A stretch of DNA of 64,000 nt from NCBI GenBank assembly GCA_937967505.1, contig CALCJM010000132.1, positions 1-64,000 on the forward strand, read 5' to 3'. Shown one piece after another: positions 1-7,867 of this stretch. The translations under genes and the position numbers were made by a program. Each line of letters begins with the position of its first letter. The first letter of the stretch is position 1. Origin of the DNA: an uncultured Pirellulaceae bacterium (GTDB lineage: Bacteria; Planctomycetota; Planctomycetia; Pirellulales; Pirellulaceae). The notes under the pieces are model-generated. The model saw only the letters and a program-made list of their open reading frames with translations. It was not told the origin of the DNA and searched no databases.

Positions 1-1
1 A

Positions 2-442
2 GTTGTCGCGATTGAGCACCAGCGAGGCGGTCGAGGCCGCGAAGTTTTCTACAGCACCGAAGTTACGGCCCAAGCAACCATGATTCTGTTGTGGTTCTCA
101 TGGCGATGGCCGATTGAAGTCACTTTTCTTGATAGCAAGCAGCATTTAGGATTGGGCGAAGCAGAGAACCGAAAAACGAAAGCGGTTCGTCGCACCGTTC
201 CAACAGGGCTGCTGATGTATTCGCTGATTGTTTTGTGGCACGAGTGCATTCGCCAGAAACCGGCTCCTTCGCTCCGCAAATGGCGTGGGAAGGAGCACGC
301 TTCTTTCGCCGAGATGGTGGCCGCATTGAGAACCGACTCTTTAGCCGATTTCCGGAGAAAACATTTATCAACCCCCGGGATTCCAAGGGCGGTTCATAAA
401 ATACTCAAGCCACTGGAATACCTCATCGCACTCGCTGCATAA
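2..442 (+). CDS. DDE-type transposase, C-terminal part (IS4/IS701-like), truncated by window start
   Basis: Frame is open from base 2 (VVAIEHQRGGRGREVFYSTEVTAQATMILLWFSWRWPIEVTFLDSKQHLGLGEAENRKTKAVRRT...). The RWPIEVTF-D-KQ-LG motif is typical of DDE transposase C-termini. Confidence 0.75.
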   Translation, partial: VVAIEHQRGGRGREVFYSTEVTAQATMILLWFSWRWPIEVTFLDSKQHLGLGEAENRKTKAVRRTVPTGLLMYSLIVLWHECIRQKPAPSLRKWRGKEHASFAEMVAALRTDSLADFRRKHLSTPGIPRAVHKILKPLEYLIALAA

Positions 443-650
443 CTGCGAAAGACGAAATAAGGCGTTGTCTCGATAACGGAAGCATTTCAGCATTGATCAA
501 GCAGCTATTTTCGTGGTCGCCATCCCAGTAAGGAGCACTGACCACCAAGTTAACGACAACCACCGTGTCGGAGGCAGAGCATCGTTCAAGTGTGAAGCAT
601 TCCCCTTCGCGATTTGAGTTAAGAGCGGCGATTACCAATGTGAATTCCAA
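423..650 (-). CDS. Putative cassette ORF, 3' end likely disrupted by the adjacent IS
   Basis: ORF (TTG start) begins immediately downstream of attC A on the minus strand and runs into the transposase end. Confidence 0.35.
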   Translation of the reverse strand: MEFTLVIAALNSNREGECFTLERCSASDTVVVVNLVVSAPYWDGDHENSCLINAEMLPLSRQRLISSFAVMQRVR

Positions 651-653
651 GCG

Positions 654-744
654 GGATAACGTCAGGGATCACCGGGCACGAACGAAAAACTAACCACTTC
701 ACACCCGCCCGAATGAGTGCTCCGTGTGCATCCCATTGTTATCC
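654..744 (-). repeat. attC-like site A
   Basis: GGATAAC...GTTATCC ends. On the minus strand, arm GGGAT[G]CAC pairs with GTGATCCC and leaves one extrahelical G. Confidence 0.8.
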
Positions 745-819
745 GACGATTGAGGGCAGCGTTGCTTGCCATTACATTTTACCGCGAATCACGCACTTTA
801 CGGCAAATTAAATAGATGC

Positions 820-1068
820 CTAACGATTTGTGCTCTTTTTGTATCTGTTCATGTAGACCAACGAATTGATTGCCAGAAAGACCAACATGCCACCGATAGT
901 TGCGGGGTGCACCACAAATTTGGGTAATTTCTCCACGGGCAACCAAGCAAGTGCGAACCAACCCAACCCCAGAAAGATTTGCAGATAGATTCCATAGGAA
1001 ATGTATTTTAGCGATCGTTCTCCCGCTACCGAATTGTTCTGTTCAGAAGGCATATTCATTTGGGCCAA
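820..1068 (-). CDS. Cassette-encoded small membrane protein (about 2 TM)
   Basis: 82 aa with hydrophobic stretches YISYGIYLQIFLGLGWFALAWL and IGGMLVFLAINSLVYM; lies between attC A and B. Confidence 0.55.
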   Translation of the reverse strand: MAQMNMPSEQNNSVAGERSLKYISYGIYLQIFLGLGWFALAWLPVEKLPKFVVHPATIGGMLVFLAINSLVYMNRYKKSTNR

Positions 1069-1160
1069 TAGTTAAATATTTGTTTGAGTGTAGTGAACGG
1101 TACATTCTAGCAGGTTTGGTTAACAAGTCGTTTGCCATCTCGAATCTGGTTGCTCGAGTC

Positions 1161-1251
1161 GGATAACGGCGGCGATCACCGGGCCGCGGCAATCGGCATT
1201 GATTTCAGAAACCGCGCGGCCCGCGGCTCCGTGTGAATCGCTTTGTTATCC
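1161..1251 (-). repeat. attC-like site B
   Basis: GGATAAC...GTTATCC ends. Minus-strand arm GCGAT[T]CAC pairs with GTGATCGC (one extrahelical T). CCGCGG stem. Confidence 0.85.
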
Positions 1252-1684
1252 CAGATATGGTGAAATTGCGAGTCCAACCGTCGCCACGATGAATAGCAAT
1301 CCCGTTATTACTGCGGACGCCTTTGCGGCAAAATCTAGATTTCCGAGTGAGCTTAAGTAGCCCCAAAGTACGCCGACCAAGCCGAGAAGACCAAACGCTG
1401 CGATTATAAAGGGCAACAGCGATGGGCCACATCGCCGCGACAAAGAAGTGCTCTTGCACTCCTTGCCAAGACGAGGCGAACAGGCCGCGGTATCCATGTT
1501 CTCCAAACACGAAAATCACAAGCCAAATTGTTGCGGCAACACCGACTAGGCCGCCAATGATTTTAGCATCTTCATTCCCTACGTCGAACATCTTCAAAAC
1601 GCCGAAAAACACCACTGCTGTCCATAACGCAGCAAAGAGGCCGATCAGCAGAGACGCGGCGATAAAAAGAATGGTGTGCAACAT
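1246..1684 (-). pseudogene. Cassette-encoded multi-TM protein with apparent +1 frameshift near 1395-1430
   Basis: N-terminal frame (MLHTILFIAASLLIGLFAALWTAVVFFG...MWPIAVALYN) continues as FIIAAFGLLGLVGVLWGYL...GLAISPYLG* in the +1 frame. The final TAA lies inside GGATAAC of attC B. Confidence 0.55.
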
Positions 1685-1720
1685 TTCGTGTATCCGAACG
1701 ATCTACCCATTGGGTCTTTG

Positions 1721-1812
1721 GGATAACGGCAGTGATCACCGAGCCGGAACGATTGGTCATCCATTTCAAAAGCACGCGCAAGTCCGGCTTCGCGTGTATC
1801 ACATTGTTATCC
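1721..1812 (-). repeat. attC-like site C
   Basis: GGATAAC...GTTATCC ends. Minus-strand arm GTGAT[A]CAC pairs with GTGATCAC (one extrahelical A). GCCGGA/TCCGGC stem. Confidence 0.85.
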
Positions 1813-1873
1813 GGCGCATTCTGCATTGGCCGAAACCGGAACACCGCGAGTGCGATCAACGCAGGGATTTGTC

Positions 1874-2104
1874 TCAACTCTTTGCCAGACGCCGGCGGTT
1901 TCGGCCTGCGATCATGAGAATCACGGGAACACCAAATGCGAACAGCGCCCCCGAAGCAAAGCCGTATGTCAGTCCTGCGTACCAGTTCGTCGAGATTGTC
2001 ATAAAAAGACACATGGCACAACCAAACGCAATTCCTGCCCCAAGAAAAAGCCGAACCAATTGTAAGTAGAGTTTCATTGCAAACCTCAAATTTCCAGACG
2101 ACAT
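1874..2104 (-). CDS. Cassette-encoded small membrane protein (possible start at 2077)
   Basis: MKLYLQLVRLFLGAGIAFGCAMCLFMTISTNWYAGLTYGFASGALFAFGVPVILMIAG; lies between attC C and D. Confidence 0.5.
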   Translation of the reverse strand: MSSGNLRFAMKLYLQLVRLFLGAGIAFGCAMCLFMTISTNWYAGLTYGFASGALFAFGVPVILMIAGRNRRRLAKS

Positions 2105-2170
2105 GTATTAATGATCATTGTCCGCAAATCTTCGCGGTTTATCAAGCAAATTCTGGCCAAGCCCGAAGCC

Positions 2171-2263
2171 GGATAACGTCAACGTTCACCGGGCCGCGGC
2201 GAAAGACATGCAAGCAGAAAAAGCCGCGCGGCCCGCGGCTCCGTGTGCAACGTATTGTTATCC
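2171..2263 (-). repeat. attC-like site D
   Basis: GGATAAC...GTTATCC ends. Minus-strand arm ACGTT[G]CAC pairs with GTGAACGT (one extrahelical G). CCGCGG stem. Confidence 0.85.
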
Positions 2264-2467
2264 GCCGTTGCATTGCGGAAAACGTACCATTGAAGTTACG
2301 GCTCGCCAACGCTTGCGATGTCCGCGCACTTCGTAACGTTCGATAGCATTGTCCATTACCAGCACGTGTAAATCAAGTCGATTCTGCGCGAGCATGTCGG
2401 CGCGCTGTGTTTTTTGAAGTGGCAAAACGGTCTGCCTCACGCAAAGCCGCGAGGTTGTTGTCCGCAT
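2258..2467 (-). CDS. Hypothetical cassette ORF
   Basis: Minus-strand ORF whose TAA stop falls inside the GGATAAC R'' box of attC D (AAC GGC GGA TAA C). Coding status otherwise uncertain. Confidence 0.35.
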   Translation of the reverse strand: MRTTTSRLCVRQTVLPLQKTQRADMLAQNRLDLHVLVMDNAIERYEVRGHRKRWRAVTSMVRFPQCNGG

Positions 2468-2546
2468 TTCAATCTTGCATCATCTAAAACGAAATGCGGA
2501 CGACTACCGAAGTGGCGGAGCGTATTCAACCAAGGCCTTGGAGGAA

Positions 2547-2610
2547 GCGACGTTCTCCCGCCACATGAAAACACTATCCAATCTAAAGTCATGTGGCGGG
2601 AGTACGTCGC
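2547..2610. repeat. 22-bp near-perfect inverted repeat (hairpin), 21/22 matched, inside a cassette
   Basis: GCGACGTTCTCCCGCCACATGA ... TCATGTGGCGGGAGTACGTCGC. Confidence 0.7.
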
Positions 2611-2839
2611 GCCCGGACGTTAACTCAGAGTGAAATTCTCCAATACCAATTCGCCGGTTCTGTTTTGGTTTTGAATCGCGTTTGTGCGGTTTCCAATCGG
2701 TGCGACTTAAACCACGCTTGCGAATAATTGGTGGCGATTGAAGTCAGCCATCGAAACTGGGCTGAAATACTGGTGCTGCGTTCAAATAAACGAGCATGTC
2801 GATGATCGCACGCGCCGGTGGTGTTTCATTGACTGAGGC

Positions 2840-2932
2840 GGATAACGTCAGCGTTCACCGGGCCGCGGCGAAAGTCATGCAAGCAGAAAAAGCCGCGCGG
2901 CCCGCGGCTCCGTGTGCAACGTATTGTTATCA
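2840..2932 (-). repeat. attC-like site E
   Basis: Nearly identical to site D through the body, but the right end is GTTATCACGC, whose complement GCGTGATAAC occurs at 3467-3476. Confidence 0.85.
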
Positions 2933-3346
2933 CGCGTCAGTTCGACGATGAGGCACTATTAGATTGAAAAGAGTAACTGCTATCCATCCCGAACTCACTG
3001 ACACCAATGAAGCAATAGGGCATAATATCATACACAATACAACAGGGCCAAATACCAAAGCAAAACTATCGTCGATATTCGAGAAAGATTTGTCATGAAA
3101 GAGACATCCCCACAAAGCGAGCACCCAAAGCACAAAGACGAGGCAAGCAATGAGCGATGCTCCAATTTGCGCAGCGACTTTTAACGGGTGTGAATTACGA
3201 AACTGCAGGGACGCGTAAGCCCCAAGCAGCACGGCGGAAGCAAATACATGCACTTTGAGTTCTTCCCCATCGTTGGCGCTGAAGCTCCACACGACCGCTG
3301 AAAAAAAAGTTGCAAGTAAAAACAGCGATGATGTGCGGAACTGCAT
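2930..3346 (-). CDS. Cassette-encoded multi-TM protein
   Basis: 138 aa, MQFRTSSLFLLATFFSAVVWSF... with several hydrophobic segments. Stop TGA overlaps the GTGATAAC box of attC E. Confidence 0.6.
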   Translation of the reverse strand: MQFRTSSLFLLATFFSAVVWSFSANDGEELKVHVFASAVLLGAYASLQFRNSHPLKVAAQIGASLIACLVFVLWVLALWGCLFHDKSFSNIDDSFALVFGPVVLCMILCPIASLVSVSSGWIAVTLFNLIVPHRRTDA

Positions 3347-3466
3347 ACAATTTATGATTCGAATTATTAACGCCGAGTTAAGCTAATCCACGTTCTGTAA
3401 AACAAAACTACCCGTCGTTACTAGGTTGTCGGGCCGTGCATTCATCCTCTGTCGTGGTGAGACGCA

Positions 3467-3476
3467 AGCGTGATAA
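3467..3476 (-). other. Cassette boundary (attI remnant or truncated attC)
   Basis: GCGTGATAAC is the exact reverse complement of GTTATCACGC at site E. No full attC fold follows it. Confidence 0.5.
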
Positions 3477-3839
3477 CGATTTACTTATCGGCGGAAGCTG
3501 ACCGGGAAAGTCCGGAAATCACGACTTATCACCTGAAAGCGCCAATTGTTGACAAGAATTATCGCCGTGTCAAGAAAGTTCATTTTCGGAAGAATGGGGG
3601 TTTTGGGTGGTGCGCGGTGAGTTGGTCATCAGTTGAGGCGGTGTGTGATATTGCCAGATCTGAGGTGTACTGCGTCTGCCTGATATCTCTCGTACGACAC
3701 ATTGTGGCTGCAATTTCCGGAGGTTTTTCATTGGCCCCTCCGGTAGCCATCCACCCTAAAAAACGGTTGAAGTGCTGCTTGCTTGGTGGGGCAAAAGTTT
3801 GCTTCGCAAGATCCAGATGCGCTCTGCGATCACTTTGGA

Positions 3840-4616
3840 TCATCGCCACAATTGATCGTCGTTGAAGGGGTGGATTGGGGCGTCGAATTGAGGCGCTGGC
3901 ATCCCCTGCAGAAATAGCCCGGCCAATTGCAGGTCATCTTGTGTGGTGATTTTGATGTTCAAACGCGAGCCGGGGACCATTGCAACAGGCAGCCCTTGCT
4001 GTTCGGCCAGTTGTGCCTCGTCGGTTGGCTGCGCCTGGTTGGTCGGTTGAAGTGCGCCCCGTTTGTCGGGTTTGTCTCGTTGGGCAAACATTTGCGTTAG
4101 CAACGCGCGCTCAAAAACTTGCGGGGTCTGCGACAGGTAAAGGTTGCTGCGATCGACGGTTTGGTCCACAAACTGGCCGTCGGTCGAGCGTTTGAGCGTA
4201 CTGTGGACCGGGACGGTTGGAACCGCAATCTTGTGCTCCCGTGCCGCTGTGAATACCGCATCGACCATGGCGTCATGAATGCAGGGGCGCGCTGCATCGT
4301 GAATCGCCACAAATTCTATCTCAGGCCGCACTTGGCCCAGCGCATTGCCCACAGAATCCGAGCGCTCGGCACCGCCGATGACCACATCGATTCCGTGGAT
4401 GGCGATGTTGGCACCGAATTTCATCCTGAATTCGTCCTGGTCCTCCCGGGCAATGACCACAATCAACTGCTTGACTTCGGTGCGTTTTAAAAACAGTTCC
4501 GCCGAGTGTAGCCAGACGGCTTTACCGGCCAGAGGTGCGAAGGGTTTCTTGGTGTTGGCAGTGCTGAAGCGACTGCTTTTCCCGGCAGCGGCAAGGATCA
4601 CGCAAAAGTTGGGCAT
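3840..4616 (-). CDS. ispD: 2-C-methyl-D-erythritol 4-phosphate cytidylyltransferase
   Basis: N-terminal VILAAAGKSSRF, FVAIHDAARPCI, QTPQVFERALL: IspD motifs. Confidence 0.9.
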   Translation of the reverse strand: MPNFCVILAAAGKSSRFSTANTKKPFAPLAGKAVWLHSAELFLKRTEVKQLIVVIAREDQDEFRMKFGANIAIHGIDVVIGGAERSDSVGNALGQVRPEIEFVAIHDAARPCIHDAMVDAVFTAAREHKIAVPTVPVHSTLKRSTDGQFVDQTVDRSNLYLSQTPQVFERALLTQMFAQRDKPDKRGALQPTNQAQPTDEAQLAEQQGLPVAMVPGSRLNIKITTQDDLQLAGLFLQGMPAPQFDAPIHPFNDDQLWR

Positions 4617-4669
4617 AGCGAAACGCGCTTGGTAAAGCGCTTCATTGAGCGAGCGGAGGCAGAGAGCAA

Positions 4670-5866
4670 CTAGCGTTCTTCGCCCAATTGTAGCGTGATG
4701 CGAATCATTTGTCCTCCGCGCAGCACATCCAGTTCGACGCGGTCGCCCGGGTTTTTTTCTTCGACCACAATTTGAAGATCATCCAAGCCGCTGACGGGAT
4801 TGCCGTCGATGCTGGTGATGATGTCTGCCGATTCCTTGATCCATTTAGGCACCACGACGCGCTGGTTGCCGAGTGCGATCACTTGCCGTTCGGCCCTCAG
4901 GCCTTGCAACCCGGCCTGGTCCGCTGGCCCACCGGGGACGACTTTGGCAACGCCAATCCCGCGATCGGACTTCCAGAAATAATCCACTCCCAGCCACGGG
5001 CTGCGGAATTTCCCGAATTGAATCAGTTGCGGCACTACCCGCTTGATCGTGCGGGCGGGGACCGCGAACCCGACCCCCGAGTTACCTCCATTGAGTGTCG
5101 CGATCGCGGTGTTCATCCCCACCAGCGTCCCACCGCTGTCCAGCAGCGGTCCGCCCGAGTTACCCTGATTGAGTGCGGCGTCGATCTGGATGACATTGCG
5201 AATTTGCTGTCCGCTTTTAGAGTCCAGCGAACGGTTCAGGCTGGAAATGATGCCGACGGTCATCGTGCGGTTGAGTCCAAAGGGGTTTCCGATCGCAAAA
5301 ATCTTTTGCCCGACGCGCAGTGAATCTGATTCGCCAAGGCTGACCGGCGACAACCGATCCGGATCGATATTGACTTTCAGCACGGCGATATCATTGCGGG
5401 GATCGACGCCGATGACTTCGGCCGGATAGGATTCGGCTTCGCCCAGTGTGACGTTGACGATGTCGCTGTCCTGAACAACATGGTAGTTGGTGACAATGTG
5501 TCCGGCTTTATCGAGGACCCATCCTGATCCTGATCCTTCTTTTTCCTGCGCGCCCAACCAACGTACGTTGACGATGGTTTTGGTATCGATATTGACGACA
5601 CTTTTCTGGCATTTTTCATAGACGCCGATATTGGTTTGTTCGTCGGTACTGAAACGACGCATCGCCGGGCCGTTAGCGTTTTCAACGGGCAACGGTGCGC
5701 GCCCCATGTTGCCGGCGCGTACTGGTGGGTCTTCGAATCTGGGCGACTGGGGACGCAAAGTTTGTTGGGCGGTGGCCGGTTGTTCCAACCATTGTTGGGA
5801 CAGTGCGATCACAAACGCCCCGCCCATCACTCCGGCCAGGAAACAGATCAATACATTGAACTTCAT
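4670..5866 (-). CDS. HtrA/DegP-like trypsin-like serine protease with PDZ domain
   Basis: VVNIDTK...HIVTNYHVVQDSD...NDIAVLKV...QIDAALNQGNSGGPLLDSGG; C-terminal PDZ. Start set at MKFNVLICFL (signal anchor). Confidence 0.9.
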   Translation of the reverse strand: MKFNVLICFLAGVMGGAFVIALSQQWLEQPATAQQTLRPQSPRFEDPPVRAGNMGRAPLPVENANGPAMRRFSTDEQTNIGVYEKCQKSVVNIDTKTIVNVRWLGAQEKEGSGSGWVLDKAGHIVTNYHVVQDSDIVNVTLGEAESYPAEVIGVDPRNDIAVLKVNIDPDRLSPVSLGESDSLRVGQKIFAIGNPFGLNRTMTVGIISSLNRSLDSKSGQQIRNVIQIDAALNQGNSGGPLLDSGGTLVGMNTAIATLNGGNSGVGFAVPARTIKRVVPQLIQFGKFRSPWLGVDYFWKSDRGIGVAKVVPGGPADQAGLQGLRAERQVIALGNQRVVVPKWIKESADIITSIDGNPVSGLDDLQIVVEEKNPGDRVELDVLRGGQMIRITLQLGEER

Positions 5867-6284
5867 GCGTGTTACTCTTGGTTTGACGATACAAGGAAGC
5901 GTGTCTTCAGGAGGCAGTACGCAGACCGGATTCCCGGGGTTCACACCGGTCACTGGATGCCCATTGGTGACGCGCCAATCAACTTACCACTTCCCTAAAC
6001 TATTTCAGATCGCAGCCTGAAGGTAAAGGACCACAATTCGGGATTGGACAATTTTCGTTGCCACCGGTACAGCCCGCAAATTCACAGTTGACCCGCGCGA
6101 TTTTCCCAGTCGCCAACGTTTATGGAAAAGGATCGTTTCCCCTCAGGTCGATGAACCGATTATCAAAGACTTCCGGCCTCGGTGCACCTTCAGCCACCGG
6201 AGGCTCAACCACACAATCAGAAGTCGCTTACCCAACAATGCTCGCACGGACGCGATCGTTCCAATACTGGCGGAGTTTTCCATC

Positions 6285-7355
6285 ATGTTACGGTCCTCGT
6301 ATGGTCTTGTGTTGTTTTTATTTATGGCTGCCTCGGTCACCGTTGGGTTTGGGGGGGCTGCTGCGGTTGGTGTAACAGTGCCGGTCGGTGCGAAAGTTGT
6401 ACTGGAGGTTTCTTTGATGTCATTGCGACAGCCCCGGACACCGATCGGCCAGTATTTTGATGACATGCAGCAATCGCTGAATCAGGAAGTTGAAGCGACG
6501 TGCGCAACATGGAGGCAGCTGTCGGGCATTGCAGATCGGGAGATCGACAGTGTGCTGAATAAGTGCCGCATGGGAATGTTTGGTTCATCCGGAACGCGAT
6601 TGGTGTGCGGCGTGGATCTGATCGTACAGCTACAGCGTGCGGGGCTATCGCGCGTGGGTGGGCGCATGTTTGGGCCAGTGAAGAATTGGAGATTTCCCGC
6701 CGGGAATTTTGAGTTTCAGCGTCAACCGTTGATGGTAAAGGGCGAACGGAAACGTCGTCAGTTCGGTGATCTAAAAACGGCCGTGTCGCTGTTGGCACCG
6801 TTTGCCGACGCCGTCGGGGGCAAACTGGACGCGGCACGTGAAGTCTGCATTCGGCAGCAACATCGACTGGCCACGCTTACAAAAAGGAAAGCAACCGAGA
6901 TTGGGTTGGCCGTCGCGCGTCCTGTGTGGCCCATTTTTCGGATCGCCGGTGGTGGTGTACAGCATTTGTTAACCGCCATGAGAAAAACAAGCGGCCCGGT
7001 CACTGGCCCCATTCACACTGCCATTCACACTCTCATTCGCACTGCGCGGGCGGAACTCAATGAGAGTCGTCTTGATGTTTATTGGAAGTGTTATAGTGCT
7101 TGCGACCGTTGGCAGGTGTTGCTGGTCGCTCCTGCGCCGTCAGCCCGGGAACATGCTGGTGACAGGTCAGATGGCCGGACGGCAGGAGCTGATTCTTTCG
7201 GCGGCGCGCTGGCGGTGTTTGGAGGCTACTGGGACCACCTGTCTCGTTCCGCTGGAGCAAAATTGAACTGGTTGACATCAAATGTGCGACAGTGGGTAGA
7301 AGCGTGTTTGGAATCGTTGGGGCCGCAGTTTTTAATTGCTGAACCGCACGCTTAG
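6285..7355 (+). CDS. Hypothetical protein (orphan ORF)
   Basis: 356-aa open frame with hydrophobic N-terminus; no family recognised. Confidence 0.35.
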   Translation: MLRSSYGLVLFLFMAASVTVGFGGAAAVGVTVPVGAKVVLEVSLMSLRQPRTPIGQYFDDMQQSLNQEVEATCATWRQLSGIADREIDSVLNKCRMGMFGSSGTRLVCGVDLIVQLQRAGLSRVGGRMFGPVKNWRFPAGNFEFQRQPLMVKGERKRRQFGDLKTAVSLLAPFADAVGGKLDAAREVCIRQQHRLATLTKRKATEIGLAVARPVWPIFRIAGGGVQHLLTAMRKTSGPVTGPIHTAIHTLIRTARAELNESRLDVYWKCYSACDRWQVLLVAPAPSAREHAGDRSDGRTAGADSFGGALAVFGGYWDHLSRSAGAKLNWLTSNVRQWVEACLESLGPQFLIAEPHA

Positions 7356-7867
7356 GGATTTAAACGGTTTTTTGGATTGTTTGGGTGGTCGTCGCCGGCA
7401 CCGCCAGCGCGAGGCATTTGCGGGGGGCGATCTCACAGTGCCAGCCGATTCTGTCTCGCCTTTTGCTAAACTTTCGCTTGTTGCTACCGTTTGCCTAAAG
7501 AGATTGAATGCCCTTTGCGCTGGTAAAGAGCAGTATTGGCGGCGGATTTGCTGGCAAGAGTGGCGTCTGGTCCCCGATACCATCAAGAATCGGTGAGAGA
7601 TCCGTTGGTGGGCTGTTGGATTGGTGCATTTGCCGGGCCTTACCTGGCACAGAGATTGCCGAAGTGGAGATTGGATTTTCAGTATTCGGAGGCTCGTCCG
7701 TGGCTAATCTTGCCTTTGATTGCCGAAACTTAGGGATATACCGACTTTAAAAGTCAGGTAAGCAAGTAAAATTGGTGAAATTCTGTGGCGGTTGGCCGTC
7801 AAGGAAAATAAACTATCTACGCCGGGATCATCGACATCCCTTCATAATAAACGTGTTGGAGTTAGAT

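Larger units (their letters stand above)
443..3476 (-). mobile_element. Integron cassette array without integrase (CALIN): five attC-like sites and about six small cassettes, read on the minus strand
   Basis: Five ~92 bp inverted repeats about 460-670 bp apart, each separating a small minus-strand ORF. Unit-end complementarity is seen for each cassette (e.g. GTTATCCGAC at 738 with GTCGGATAAC at 1158; GTTATCCGGC with GCCGGATAAC; GTTATCCGCC with GGCGGATAAC; GTTATCACGC with GCGTGATAAC). No IntI-like ORF in the window. Confidence 0.85.

Noticed and set aside
2414-2623. Plus-strand ORF in the D-E cassette
   Set aside because: Spans the inverted repeat and lies opposite to all other cassette ORFs; no protein-like features.
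654-2932. CRISPR array
   Set aside because: Repeats are ~92 bp, imperfect, internally palindromic, and spaced by gene-sized (~460-670 bp) units; no short uniform spacers or cas genes.
654-2932. Simple REP/MITE family instead of attC sites
   Set aside because: Would not explain cassette-end complementarity, the conserved single extrahelical base in one arm, or ORF stop codons falling within the R'' box.
3470-3865. 131-aa plus-strand ORF as an integrase or gene
   Set aside because: No tyrosine recombinase motifs; overlaps the ispD 3' end; composition does not look coding.
4709-5323. Long plus-strand ORF antisense to htrA
   Set aside because: Shadow ORF of a well-supported protease gene.
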